From assembly GCA_905478185.1 (NCBI GenBank), contig CAJQHO010000032.1, positions 1 to 54,007 of the forward strand: DNA of 54,007 nt. The letters are read 5' to 3'. The DNA is from an uncultured Flavobacteriales bacterium (lineage in GTDB: Bacteria > Bacteroidota > Bacteroidia > Flavobacteriales > BACL11). The position numbers and the translations under genes are program-made. A model generated the notes under the pieces. The model was not told the DNA's origin, searched no databases, and saw only the letters and a program-made list of their open reading frames with translations. Of the stretch, positions 28,542-37,754 are shown piece by piece; the first letter of the stretch is position 1; each line of letters opens with the position of its first letter.

Positions 28542-30581
28542 ATGAATAAAATACTTTTACTATTGCTTACAGTTCCTTTTATTGCTTTTACACAAAGTAG
28601 TATGAATATGAATTTACTTGGGACTTATGAATATCCAACTACTAATGGAAATGACATTTGGGGATGGGTAGATGCAAGTGAGAACGAATTTGCAATTGTA
28701 GGGCTTAGAGATGGAGTTTCTTGTGTGAATGTTACAAATCCTACAGCTCCTGTTGAGGAGTTTTTTATTCCAGATATTTATTCTATTTGGAGGGATATTA
28801 AAACTTTTGGAAACTATGCTTATGTTACAACTGAATCGGATGCAGGTTTGTTGATTATTGACTTAACTGATATGACAGGTAATACCTTTTGGCATGTAAA
28901 GGATTTTATAAATCCAACAACTGGGTTGAGCTTGCATTGGGAATCAGCCCATGATTTGTTTATTGATGAAAATGGTATTTGTTATATTTTTGGAGCAGGA
29001 AACCCTGCAGGTTGGCCACAAGTTCCAACAGGAGCAATCTTTTTGGATGTAGCCACAAATCCTACTAGCCCAACTCATTTAGGGCAATGGAACGAGCAAT
29101 ACATACATGATGGAATGGCTAGAGGAGACACTATGTATGTGGGTTGTATTTATGATGGCTCTGTACATATTGTTGATGTTAGTGATAAAGCAAATCCATC
29201 TACTTTAGGTTCAGCTTATACTCCTGATTTGTTTACACATAATGCTTGGGTAAGTGATGATGGAAACTATGTATTTACTACTGATGAAAAACCTGATGGA
29301 TATTTAGGAGCCTTTGATATTTCTGATATAAATAATATACAAGAAGTAGATAGAATACAATCAAACCCTGGATTGAATACGATACCTCATAATACTTTTG
29401 TAGATGGTAATTTTTTAATTACATCTTACTATTGTGATGGAACAACTGTGCATGATATTACGCATCCGAATTACATGATAGAAGTAGCTTATTATGATTC
29501 TTATATTGGTACAGGTCCTTCTTATAATGGCTGTTGGGGAACTTATCCTTATTTGCCTTCTGGGAATATTATTTCTTCTGACATCAACAGTAGCACAACA
29601 GGGCAAGGTAGATTGTTAATTTATGGCAGAGCATTTCAGCAAGCATGTTATTTGCAAGGAACAATTACTGACTGTGCTACTAACCAAGCTATTTCTAATG
29701 GTAATATTGAAATATTAAATACTAATACTACAGAAACTTCTAATTTAATAGGATCTTATCAAACTGCAGTGGTTGATTCTGCTTTGTATCAGATTGTATA
29801 TTCTGCAAGTGGTTATGAAAATGACACTATTATTGCAATACTTGATAATGGTGTGATGCTTACACAAGATATTGCACTCAGCACTCCTTGTGCTATTCCA
29901 ATAAATAATTTGAATATCTCTATTTGTATTGGAGACAGTTTTGTAGTTGGAAACAACACTTATACGAGTGCTGGAAATTATACTGATGTAATTATTGATG
30001 TTTGTAATTGTGATAGTGTAGTAAATACAACTCTTACTGTTAATCCAGTTTATTCATATAGTCAGAATATTGATATTTGCCAAGGAAATGTATTTGTTGT
30101 TGGTCAATCTGTTTATAATACAAGTGGAGCTTATTATGATACTTTAAGTAGCTCAACTATGTGTGATAGTGTAATTGTAACTTATTTGAATGTTGCTGAG
30201 CTGGTTGGAATTATGAGTGGAAACTTACCTTACTTAACTGTAGTGGCTAATGGAGGAACTCAACCCTATACTTATATGGTAACTGGGCCTAACGGATTTA
30301 ATCAGCAGATTAATTCTGTTGTTGGAACACAGAATGTAGCACCAACCTATAATGGACAGTATCAATTTATTGCAACTGATGCTAATGGATGTGAATCTAT
30401 CCCAGTATTTTTTGAAGTTTCTTTTCCTTTAAGTGTTGATGATTTTCATAAAAATAGGGAAGTGGTAAAAATAACTGATTTATTGGGTAGAGAGGTTAAT
30501 GTTGATGAGGTGGTAGATAAAACTACTTTGCTTTATATTTATAGTGACGGAACAGTAGAAAAGAAGATTGTTATTGAATAA
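28542..30581 (+). CDS. Choice-of-anchor B family secreted protein with C-terminal secretion tail
   Basis: 679 aa with signal peptide MNKILLLLLTVPFIAFT. Residues 20-370 carry the LVIVD-type repeats of the choice-of-anchor B family (SCVNVTNPTAPVEEF, SVHIVDVSDKANPSTLG, GAFDISDINNIQEVDRI), a predicted beta-propeller. Near 375-450 is a carboxypeptidase-regulatory-like fold (LQGTITDCATNQAISNGNIEI). Two repeats follow (SICIGDSFVVGNNTY, DICQGNVFVVGQSVY). The end, ITDLLGREVN...LLYIYSDGTVEKKIVIE, matches a T9SS type A sorting tail. Probably a surface or secreted protein; its role is unknown. Confidence 0.85.
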   Translation: MNKILLLLLTVPFIAFTQSSMNMNLLGTYEYPTTNGNDIWGWVDASENEFAIVGLRDGVSCVNVTNPTAPVEEFFIPDIYSIWRDIKTFGNYAYVTTESDAGLLIIDLTDMTGNTFWHVKDFINPTTGLSLHWESAHDLFIDENGICYIFGAGNPAGWPQVPTGAIFLDVATNPTSPTHLGQWNEQYIHDGMARGDTMYVGCIYDGSVHIVDVSDKANPSTLGSAYTPDLFTHNAWVSDDGNYVFTTDEKPDGYLGAFDISDINNIQEVDRIQSNPGLNTIPHNTFVDGNFLITSYYCDGTTVHDITHPNYMIEVAYYDSYIGTGPSYNGCWGTYPYLPSGNIISSDINSSTTGQGRLLIYGRAFQQACYLQGTITDCATNQAISNGNIEILNTNTTETSNLIGSYQTAVVDSALYQIVYSASGYENDTIIAILDNGVMLTQDIALSTPCAIPINNLNISICIGDSFVVGNNTYTSAGNYTDVIIDVCNCDSVVNTTLTVNPVYSYSQNIDICQGNVFVVGQSVYNTSGAYYDTLSSSTMCDSVIVTYLNVAELVGIMSGNLPYLTVVANGGTQPYTYMVTGPNGFNQQINSVVGTQNVAPTYNGQYQFIATDANGCESIPVFFEVSFPLSVDDFHKNREVVKITDLLGREVNVDEVVDKTTLLYIYSDGTVEKKIVIE

Positions 30582-31265
30582 CTATTCCGCCAAAATAGAT
30601 TCTCCATTTAGGTTAGTGGTAAGTACATCACTCATATAATCAAAGAAAGGGCGAACTGCTTTAAAGGAGTTAATTACAGTAGTATGAAAATCTTTGGATA
30701 ACACTTCCTTGTCTGTAAACTTACGCAATACAATAAAATCCTTTTTCCTAATTAAATCAATATTAGGGTGGTTTTTATCAAAACCTGTTGGCGCTACCTT
30801 AAGTGAATTTCTAGTGTGAAAACCCTCAAATAGTTTTGTAAATTTTTTATCAGAGAGAATTTTTTCAATATAGGATCTATCTAGTTCAAACTCCTTTCTA
30901 ATTCTGAATAAATCTTCTTTATTGGGTTGCCAAAAGCCTGCGGCTAAAAAACTTCCCCCTGGAGTGATTTCTAAATGATAACCACCTCTTAATGCTTCAG
31001 TTGCTCTTTTATAGCTGCAACTTCTGTAGGTTTTGTAAGGAGTTTTATCTTTCGAAAAACGAATGTCTCTGTAGATTCTATAGGCTTTCATTCCTACTAT
31101 GTTATCTATTGCGGATAAGGCCTCATTTATAGCAGTGAAGAACTCTTTTATCTGCTCTTCTTCTTTAAGATAGTAGTCTTTGTTATCTGCAAACCATTCT
31201 CTAGTATTATTTTCCTTAAGGTCGTTTAGGAATTTAAAAATGGAAGGGTTTACGATTGCAGACAT
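30582..31265 (-). CDS. DUF2461 (TIGR02453) family protein
   Basis: 227 aa, full length for the family. FLNDLKENNTREWFADNKDYYL, YRIYRDIRFSKDKTPYKTY and GGYHLEITPGGSFLAAGFWQPNKE are the conserved family words. No biochemical function is established. It is 10 nt downstream of hutU on the same strand, and its stop codon touches that of the convergent choice-of-anchor gene with no spacer. Confidence 0.9.
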   Translation of the reverse strand: MSAIVNPSIFKFLNDLKENNTREWFADNKDYYLKEEEQIKEFFTAINEALSAIDNIVGMKAYRIYRDIRFSKDKTPYKTYRSCSYKRATEALRGGYHLEITPGGSFLAAGFWQPNKEDLFRIRKEFELDRSYIEKILSDKKFTKLFEGFHTRNSLKVAPTGFDKNHPNIDLIRKKDFIVLRKFTDKEVLSKDFHTTVINSFKAVRPFFDYMSDVLTTNLNGESILAE

Positions 31266-31275
31266 TTTATTTTTT

Positions 31276-33279
31276 TTAGAATTCTAATGAATTAATTAAA
31301 CTATCAGCAGCAGTATTAGGCATAGTCACTTTTAGGTCAGGATTCATTTTCATTGCTCTTTTAATAGCAAAGTTAGCTTCTTTGTTTCTTGCCCAACTTC
31401 TTCTTGATATTCCATTATTCACATCCCAAAACAGCATGGATTTTAATCTTCTATCTGAATCAGCACTACCGTCCAACAACATACCGAAACCACCATTGAT
31501 AACTTCCCCCCAACCAACTCCACCACCATTGTGTATAGATACCCAAGTAGCACCTCTAAAGCTATCTCCAATTACATTTTGTATAGCCATATCAGCAGTG
31601 AATTGTGAGCCATCATAAATGTTGGATGTTTCTCTGTAAGGAGAATCAGTTCCTGAAACATCATGATGATCACGACCTAAAACTACAGGAGCAGAAAGCT
31701 CTCCACTAGCAATAGCATTGTTAAAGGCCTCAGCAATTTTCATTCTTCCCTCAGCATCAGCATATAAAATACGAGCTTGTGAGCCGACAACCATTTTATT
31801 TTCTCCAGCTGCTTTTATCCAATTGATATTATCACTCATCTGCAATTTAATTTCAGCAGGGGAGTGTTGCATGATTTCTTCTAGTACCTCACAAGCAATT
31901 CTGTCAGTAATTACTAAATCCTTAGGGTCGTTAGAAGCACAAACCCACCTGAAAGGTCCAAATCCATAATCAAAACACATAGGTCCCATAATATCCTGTA
32001 CATAAGACGCATATTTAAAGTCTCCATTGTCTTTTAAGATATCAGCTCCAGCACGGCTTGATTCTAGTAAAAAGGCATTTCCATAGTCAAAGAAATACAT
32101 TCCTCTATCAGCTAAAGTATTAATTGCTTTGGTATGTCTTACTAGAGTCTTTTGCACTTCCTTTTTAAATTCGATAGGATTATTAGACATCATTTCATTC
32201 GCATCATCATATGAGATTCCAGCAGGATAGTAGCCACCTGCCCAAGGGTTGTGTAATGATGTTTGGTCAGAGCCAATTTCAATATGAATATTGCGTTCAA
32301 CTACTCTTTCCCAAAGGTCAACAATATTACCATCATAAGCAATGGAAACAGCTTCTTTGTTTTTTCTTGCTGCAATTGCTCTATCTAGTAATTCATCTAT
32401 ATTTTTATACACTTCATCTACCCAACCTTGTTTTTGTCTTTTGTAAGTTGCTTGAGGATTTACTTCTGCAACTATACAGACTCCTTTGGCAATAACAGCT
32501 GCTTTTGGCTGAGCACCACTCATTCCTCCAAGCCCTGCAGTAACAAATATTTTACCACTTAAATCTTCTGCTTTTGGGTCTATATCTCGTGCAGCATTCA
32601 ATACTGTAATTGCTGTTCCATGTACAATCCCTTGAGGTCCAATATACATAAAAGAACCTGCAGTCATTTGCCCGTATTGAGTAACACCTAAAGCATTAAA
32701 CTTTTCCCAATCATCAGGTTTAGAGTAGTTAGGAATCATCATTCCATTTGTTACTACAACTCTAGGAGCATCTTTATGTGAAGGGAATAATCCCATTGGA
32801 TGACCAGAGTATAAAACAAGTGTTTGTTCATCATTCATCTCTGCTAGATACTGCATGCATAAAAGATATTGAGCCCAGTTTTGGAATACAGCTCCATTTC
32901 CACCATAAGTAATTAATTCCTCAGGGTGTTGTGCAATAGCATTATCCAAGTTATTGGAAAGCATCATTTGAATTGCAGCTGCTTGTTTGCTTTTATGTGG
33001 AAAATCTTCTAAGTGTCTTGCTTTTATTTCATAGTTAGGCATGAAACGATACATGTATATTCTACCGTAAGTTTTAAGTTCCTCCGCAAACTCAGGAGCT
33101 AATACAGCATGCATATGCTCTGGGAAATAACGCAAAGCATTACGAATTGCTAATTGCTTTTCCTCTTTGTTAAGAATGTCCTTACGGTTAGGTGCATGGC
33201 TAACACTAGGGTTTATATTTTTCTTTGCAGGAAGTTCAGCTGGGATTCCTTTTAAAATGGCTTGTTTAAGATTTGTCAT
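31276..33279 (-). CDS. hutU: Urocanate hydratase
   Basis: Second step of histidine degradation, converting urocanate to imidazolonepropionate with tightly bound NAD. 667 aa, about 100 residues longer than the Pseudomonas enzyme because of an N-terminal extension, as in the Bacteroidota type. Conserved regions include YGGNGAVFQNWAQYLL, the GLGGMSGAQPKA dinucleotide motif, SDQTSLHNPWAGGYYPAG, and GPFRWVCASNDPKDL, whose cysteine is at the known active-site position. hutH, hutI and hutG are not in the window. Its start overlaps the 3' end of the small DUF5522-like gene by 14 nt. Confidence 0.96.
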   Translation of the reverse strand: MTNLKQAILKGIPAELPAKKNINPSVSHAPNRKDILNKEEKQLAIRNALRYFPEHMHAVLAPEFAEELKTYGRIYMYRFMPNYEIKARHLEDFPHKSKQAAAIQMMLSNNLDNAIAQHPEELITYGGNGAVFQNWAQYLLCMQYLAEMNDEQTLVLYSGHPMGLFPSHKDAPRVVVTNGMMIPNYSKPDDWEKFNALGVTQYGQMTAGSFMYIGPQGIVHGTAITVLNAARDIDPKAEDLSGKIFVTAGLGGMSGAQPKAAVIAKGVCIVAEVNPQATYKRQKQGWVDEVYKNIDELLDRAIAARKNKEAVSIAYDGNIVDLWERVVERNIHIEIGSDQTSLHNPWAGGYYPAGISYDDANEMMSNNPIEFKKEVQKTLVRHTKAINTLADRGMYFFDYGNAFLLESSRAGADILKDNGDFKYASYVQDIMGPMCFDYGFGPFRWVCASNDPKDLVITDRIACEVLEEIMQHSPAEIKLQMSDNINWIKAAGENKMVVGSQARILYADAEGRMKIAEAFNNAIASGELSAPVVLGRDHHDVSGTDSPYRETSNIYDGSQFTADMAIQNVIGDSFRGATWVSIHNGGGVGWGEVINGGFGMLLDGSADSDRRLKSMLFWDVNNGISRRSWARNKEANFAIKRAMKMNPDLKVTMPNTAADSLINSLEF

Positions 33280-33442
33280 TTTTCTTATTCTTTGTTTCTT
33301 TTTTATAAGGACAATGTTTGCAGTTGTTATTGCAACAATAACCTCTTTTTAAATGATACTTTTCAGTAAAGATAACATATCCTTCTGATGAGTGATAATA
33401 CTCATCTTTATCTAGTTTATCTATTTTTGAAAATTCTTTCAT
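33266..33442 (-). CDS. Small Cys-rich DUF5522-like protein (not in ORF track)
   Basis: 58 aa, too short for the supplied track. It reads MKEFSKIDKLDKDEYYHSSE, then GYVIFTEKYHLKRGYCC and NNNCKHCPYKKE. The pattern YVxFTExYHLKRGxCC...CxHCPY is that of DUF5522, with four cysteines and a histidine that could bind a metal. It is read in the +1-shifted frame relative to hutU and ends 14 nt inside it, so the two are translationally linked. A TAnnTTTG box lies 9 nt before its ATG. The strict motif match makes this a real gene. Confidence 0.88.
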   Translation of the reverse strand: MKEFSKIDKLDKDEYYHSSEGYVIFTEKYHLKRGYCCNNNCKHCPYKKETKNKKNDKS

Positions 33443-33451
33443 GAATTACTG

Positions 33452-33459
33452 CAAAATTA
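33452..33459 (-). promoter_or_regulatory. Candidate -7 box (TAATTTTG) for the DUF5522-hutU-DUF2461 unit
   Basis: Minus-strand TAnnTTTG match with 9 nt to the small gene's ATG. It lies inside the upstream part of the track ORF 33441, which supports the later start for that gene. Confidence 0.5.
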
Positions 33460-33473
33460 AGATATTTGTCCGA

Positions 33474-34361
33474 ATGGAAATCAAAACTCAAGAAATATCA
33501 TTACCTCTTTTGAAAGAGAAAGAAATCAAACTTTTTATTAAGAGAACGGATCAAACTCACCAACATATTTCTGGTAATAAATGGTATAAACTTAAATATA
33601 ATCTGATTGAAGCAAAAAAGCAGGGTTTCAAAACTCTTCTGACTTTTGGAGGCGCTTATTCTAATCATATTGCGGCAACTGCCTGTGCTGCTAAGGAAAA
33701 TGGACTTAAAAGTGTTGGAGTTATTAGGGGTGAGGAGTACTTTCTTTTAAATCCTACTTTGCAATTTGCTAAGGATAATAGAATGTTATTACGTTATGTG
33801 AGCAGGAGTGATTACAGAGAGAAAACAACCCCTGATTTTTTAGAGCAACTTAAAGTAAAGTTCGGTGATTTTTATTTGATTCCTGAAGGAGGAACAAATG
33901 AATTGGCAATACAAGGAACTGCAGAGATTTTGGATGCAAATGATACTCAAGATTATATTTGTTGCCCAGTAGGTACTGGAGGTACAATTGCAGGGAGTAT
34001 TAATACTTCAACTGACAAGCAAACCGTAATTGGTTTTCCTGCAATTAAGGGTTTTTATGAGTTGAAAAAAGATATTGAAAGCTGGACAAAAAAGAAAAAT
34101 TGGAAACTCGTAAATGATAATTTTTCTGGTGGTTATGCCAAAGTAAATAAAGAATTGATTGACTTCATTAATTCCTTTTATAAGGAGCAGCAAATCCCAT
34201 TGGATGCTGTATATACTGGGAAAATGATGTTAGGTATTTTAGATTTAATTACTAAAGATTACTTCCCTAAAGGAAGTTCAATTTTAGCAATACATACTGG
34301 TGGTTTGCAGGGCAATAAAGGAATGAGTAAAAGGTTAGGAGTTATTTTACCTATATCATAA
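33474..34361 (+). CDS. 1-aminocyclopropane-1-carboxylate deaminase / D-cysteine desulfhydrase family PLP enzyme
   Basis: 295 aa from the ATG at 33474. The track ORF starts 11 codons earlier (MNYCKIKIFVR), overlapping the divergent small gene and its promoter box, so I prefer MEIKTQEISLPLL. HISGNKWYKLKYNL carries the PLP lysine (K36), and LLTFGGAYSNHIAATACAAK and PVGTGGTIAGSI bind PLP phosphate. Fold-type II. Most bacterial homologues are D-cysteine desulfhydrases rather than true ACC deaminases. It is 6 nt upstream of the kinase gene. Confidence 0.9.
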   Translation: MEIKTQEISLPLLKEKEIKLFIKRTDQTHQHISGNKWYKLKYNLIEAKKQGFKTLLTFGGAYSNHIAATACAAKENGLKSVGVIRGEEYFLLNPTLQFAKDNRMLLRYVSRSDYREKTTPDFLEQLKVKFGDFYLIPEGGTNELAIQGTAEILDANDTQDYICCPVGTGGTIAGSINTSTDKQTVIGFPAIKGFYELKKDIESWTKKKNWKLVNDNFSGGYAKVNKELIDFINSFYKEQQIPLDAVYTGKMMLGILDLITKDYFPKGSSILAIHTGGLQGNKGMSKRLGVILPIS

Positions 34362-34367
34362 ATTGAG

Positions 34368-35411
34368 ATGAAAAAAGTAATAGATAAATTTGACTTTAAA
34401 GGGAAAATAAAATCTGTAAAAGAAAATAAAACAGGATTAATAAATTCTACCTTTATTGTTAGTACTTGTTCCTTTAAGTATGTCTTACAAAAAATAAATA
34501 CTTCTATTTTTAAAAAGCCTATTTCATTAATGGAAAATATAGAATTAACTGCTGATTTTTTAAAAGTTTTAGGACAAGCTTCATTAGAGTTAGTTAAAAG
34601 CAATGATGGAGATTCATTTATTGAATATAATAGTGGGTATTGGCGGGCATTTAAATATATCGATAGCACAACATATTTTAAAGCTGATTCTATTTTTATT
34701 GTATCAGAAAGCGCAAAATGTCTTGGTAATTTTCATCTACATTTAAATCAATTTCCTATAGAAAAACTCAATATCAGTATTCCCAATTTTCATAATACAT
34801 CATTAATATTAAATGATTTTAAAGTAATGCTAGAGGTTGCTGATAACTCTGTATTAACTAGATGTGATTCAGAAATAGATTATATTTTAAGAAGGGAAGA
34901 TGATTGTAAGATTATTCAAAAGCTTATATCACAAAATAAAATCCCCCTAAGAGTTTGTCATAATGACCCTAAAATCAGCAACTTTCTATTTGATAATGAG
35001 AATAATGCAATTTGCCTTATTGATTTAGATACTGTAATGCCAGGTACAGTTATATTTGATATTGCTGATGCAATTAGAACTAGCTGTGTGTCTGAATCAG
35101 AAGAGGAGTCTGATTTAAACAAAGTATTTTTTAAGTTTGATTATTTTGAAGAATTCATTAAGTCATACTTAAATAAAAATGGAGATAATTTAAATAAATA
35201 TGAATTACAAAATATTGTAAAATCTATAGAAATAATATTTTTAGAACAAGGAATTCGATTTTTGTCTGACTATTTGAGTTTTAATAAATATTATGAAGTT
35301 ACATATCCTGAACAAAACCTAGTAAGAGCGAAAAATCAACTGCATTTAGCTAGTCAGATAGAGCTTAATGTTTTGAGTTTGGAAAATATTTTATTAAAGT
35401 ATATTAGATAA
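34368..35411 (+). CDS. Phosphotransferase-fold kinase, probable N-acetylhexosamine kinase (NahK-like)
   Basis: 347 aa aminoglycoside-phosphotransferase (APH) fold. CHNDPKISNFLFD is the Brenner catalytic motif HxDxxxxN, and CLIDLDTVMPGTVIFDIADAIR is the metal-binding motif. The LIDLDTVMPG plus DxADAIR combination is, from memory, that of N-acetylhexosamine 1-kinase (NahK) and related MdsC-like proteins rather than antibiotic kinases. The next, convergent gene is a GH109 alpha-N-acetylgalactosaminidase, which would release GalNAc, a fitting substrate. The two coding regions overlap by 8 nt tail to tail. Confidence 0.8.
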   Translation: MKKVIDKFDFKGKIKSVKENKTGLINSTFIVSTCSFKYVLQKINTSIFKKPISLMENIELTADFLKVLGQASLELVKSNDGDSFIEYNSGYWRAFKYIDSTTYFKADSIFIVSESAKCLGNFHLHLNQFPIEKLNISIPNFHNTSLILNDFKVMLEVADNSVLTRCDSEIDYILRREDDCKIIQKLISQNKIPLRVCHNDPKISNFLFDNENNAICLIDLDTVMPGTVIFDIADAIRTSCVSESEEESDLNKVFFKFDYFEEFIKSYLNKNGDNLNKYELQNIVKSIEIIFLEQGIRFLSDYLSFNKYYEVTYPEQNLVRAKNQLHLASQIELNVLSLENILLKYIR

Positions 35412-36798
35412 TATCTCTCATAATCTCTAAAGGGTTTTCTTTTCTCCAAGTTCCACCTGTAAAATCAGGAACAATAATGGATTGACTATTGGCAGCTACC
35501 GAAAGTTCAGAGAGAGGAGTGATGGCACTCCACAGAATACTATCGTATACATTTATATCTAGTGGTAAGCCTAAATTTAAGCATTTTATTAAACGATAAA
35601 TCATAACAAAATCCATGCCGCCATGCCCTTGTTTAAAGCCTTGGCTAACGGTTTTTAGTTTTTTAATTATTGGGTGTTGGTACTTGCTTTTGTACTCGTT
35701 ATAGGTTTCTTCTTTTAGCCAATTATGTCCCCAATATTCAGGTTTTTCTCCTTCAATGTATAGTCTGCTTGGGTATCCGTCATGCACGGCTTTAGTTCCT
35801 ACAATTTTATTAATCCTAGAATAAGGCCTCCCTGTATGTACATCAAATTGCAATAAAATTGTTTTTCCTTTTTCAGTTTTAATCATAGTATTATTCATGT
35901 CCCCACATTTGTAGGTTTGTATAGGATGATTGTATTGCTTGGCAGCAATACTAAGGTTCAGTTCTCTACTGCTCATAGAGGTAAGGTGCGAGAAAGTATC
36001 GCCCCTTCCAATGCCTAAATAAAAGGCAATTGGCCCCAAACCGTGTGTGGTGTAGAAATTTCCATTTCTTTCAGCATGTTCGTGTAAACGCCATTGCCCT
36101 TCATAATAAGTATCATGTAGCATTAATGCTCTCAAATCATGAAGATAAGCACCCTCAGTGTGTGTTATATCGCCAAATACGCCTTCTTGTATCATATTCA
36201 GTACCCAAAGTTCTTCTTCATTATAATTGCAATTTTCCATCATCATGCAATGTTTTTGAGTGCGTTCAGCCGTTTCAATAATTTTCCAACAATCCTCAAT
36301 AGTGGAGGCAACTGGCACTTCACTACCAACATGTTTTCCGTTTTCCATGGAATAGATTGCCATAGGTGTGTGCAAGTCCCAAGGAGTTGCAATAATTACT
36401 AAATCAATATCATCCCTTTTGGCTAATTTCTCCCATTCTGTTTTTGATTTGTGGTAAAGGACTGGTTTTTTGCTTTGCCAAACGGCTAATTTTTCAGCTG
36501 CTTTAGTTACTTTTTCTTCTGAAATATCTGATAAGGCAATGACTTCAGCCATTTCATTTTCTACTAAGTATTGAAACATTTCCAATAGGGTATTCCCTCT
36601 ATTTCCTAAACCAATAATTCCGACTCTTACCTTGCTAATAGGATCGGCAGCAAAGCCAAACATAGTCCCCTTAACATCTCTTTTGGTATTGTTTATTAAT
36701 TCCTGAATGGTAGCGCTATCGTTACCTAAAGCAGTGAAGGGTAAACCTAAAAATGCACTCGCCCCTAAAACGGATTGTAGAAAATGTTTTCTTTTCAA
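35404..36798 (-). CDS. GH109-type Gfo/Idh/MocA oxidoreductase-fold glycosidase (alpha-N-acetylgalactosaminidase)
   Basis: 464 aa. The N-terminal MKRKHFLQSVLGASAFLGLPFTALG resembles an export signal. A Rossmann motif, VGIIGLGNRGNTLLEMF, binds NAD. HTEGAYLHDLRA, NMNNTMI and QGHGGMDFVMIYRLI match the NAD-dependent GH109 glycosidases, which act on alpha-linked GalNAc such as blood-group A antigen. The start is TTG, as no in-frame ATG lies between the upstream stop and the conserved MKRK. Specificity is not certain, since GH109 is broad and many members are untested. Confidence 0.87.
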   Translation of the reverse strand: MKRKHFLQSVLGASAFLGLPFTALGNDSATIQELINNTKRDVKGTMFGFAADPISKVRVGIIGLGNRGNTLLEMFQYLVENEMAEVIALSDISEEKVTKAAEKLAVWQSKKPVLYHKSKTEWEKLAKRDDIDLVIIATPWDLHTPMAIYSMENGKHVGSEVPVASTIEDCWKIIETAERTQKHCMMMENCNYNEEELWVLNMIQEGVFGDITHTEGAYLHDLRALMLHDTYYEGQWRLHEHAERNGNFYTTHGLGPIAFYLGIGRGDTFSHLTSMSSRELNLSIAAKQYNHPIQTYKCGDMNNTMIKTEKGKTILLQFDVHTGRPYSRINKIVGTKAVHDGYPSRLYIEGEKPEYWGHNWLKEETYNEYKSKYQHPIIKKLKTVSQGFKQGHGGMDFVMIYRLIKCLNLGLPLDINVYDSILWSAITPLSELSVAANSQSIIVPDFTGGTWRKENPLEIMRDII

Positions 36799-36823
36799 AA
36801 TATATTTATTAAAAATTAGTGTT

Positions 36824-36831
36824 CAAATATA
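36824..36831 (-). promoter_or_regulatory. Candidate -7 box (TATATTTG) for the GH109 gene
   Basis: Minus-strand TAnnTTTG match, 25 nt before the TTG start codon, in the 80-nt divergent gap with the GH73 gene. Confidence 0.45.
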
Positions 36832-36878
36832 TATTTTTTGAGTGTAAATAGGTTGAATGGCTTTTCTATTTTAGTATC

Positions 36879-37754
36879 ATGAAAAAATGTTTATTAATTG
36901 TATTCCTCTTTTCTTCCTTTTTAGTTGTGGCTCAAAAAAAAACAGAAGCATATATTGATAAATACAGCCAGATTGCTGTTGATGAAATGAATATGTATAA
37001 TATTCCTGCATCTATTACACTAGCTCAAGGAATACTAGAAAGCGGAAATGGAGAAAGTCGATTAGCAATAAATGGTAAAAATCATTTTGGGATAAAATGC
37101 CATAGCAATTGGAACGGTAAAACGATTATTGAGGATGATGATGAAAAAGGAGAGTGTTTCAGGAAGTACAATAGGGTTTCAGATTCTTATAGAGATCATT
37201 CCTTATTTTTAAATGAAAGAGGGCGATATGCCTTTTTGTTTGAATACAATAAAACAGACTACAAGAAATGGGCTAAAGGATTAAAGAAAGCTGGTTATGC
37301 TACTAATCCTAAATACCCAACTTTACTTATTGATTTAATAGAAAAATATGATTTGAGTAGGTTTGATAAAGGAACAAAAAGCAAAAAGAATTTATACTTT
37401 TCTCATTCTTACGGATTGCCTTATTTAACGGGTCTAGGGGCTTATTATTTTAATAAGAAATCATTGTACTTTACTGAGGTAAATACATCATTTTCTTTTA
37501 GTGAAGCTAGTATTGGTTATCATTATAATTTGATAAACAAATTTTATGTAGGGGCAAAAGGAGGGGGTGTATATATACCAACTGAGGAAGTTAGTATAAA
37601 ACCTTATTTATCTCCAGAATTTATGATTAAAAGGGAAAAGAATAAATCTGTTTTAATAAGGGGAGGAGTTCAGTTTCCATTAGTAGAAACACAATGGTTC
37701 TCTAAGGAAGTAAAATTATTGCCTTATCTAACTTTTACTTATTTGTTGGACTAG
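36879..37754 (+). CDS. GH73 glucosaminidase with beta-rich C-terminal region
   Basis: 291 aa with signal peptide MKKCLLIVFLFSSFLVVA. Residues 22-168 are a glucosaminidase (GH73/FlgJ-type) domain: ITLAQGILESGNGESRLA with the likely catalytic E54, NGKNHFGIKCHSNWNG, FRKYNRVSDSYRDHSLFL, and YATNPKYPTLLIDLIEKYDL. It cleaves the peptidoglycan glycan strand. Related Bacteroidota enzymes usually end in LysM repeats. Here residues 175-291 are instead beta-strand rich with aromatic girdle patterns and end YLTFTYLLD, suggesting a small membrane barrel or a cell-surface-binding sandwich. The 3' end overlaps the convergent 869-aa gene by 20 nt. Confidence 0.87.
   Translation: MKKCLLIVFLFSSFLVVAQKKTEAYIDKYSQIAVDEMNMYNIPASITLAQGILESGNGESRLAINGKNHFGIKCHSNWNGKTIIEDDDEKGECFRKYNRVSDSYRDHSLFLNERGRYAFLFEYNKTDYKKWAKGLKKAGYATNPKYPTLLIDLIEKYDLSRFDKGTKSKKNLYFSHSYGLPYLTGLGAYYFNKKSLYFTEVNTSFSFSEASIGYHYNLINKFYVGAKGGGVYIPTEEVSIKPYLSPEFMIKREKNKSVLIRGGVQFPLVETQWFSKEVKLLPYLTFTYLLD

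Noticed and set aside
34368-35411. Antibiotic resistance phosphotransferase
   Set aside because: The APH fold is broad; the LDLDTVMPG-type motif and the GH109 neighbour fit a sugar kinase better.
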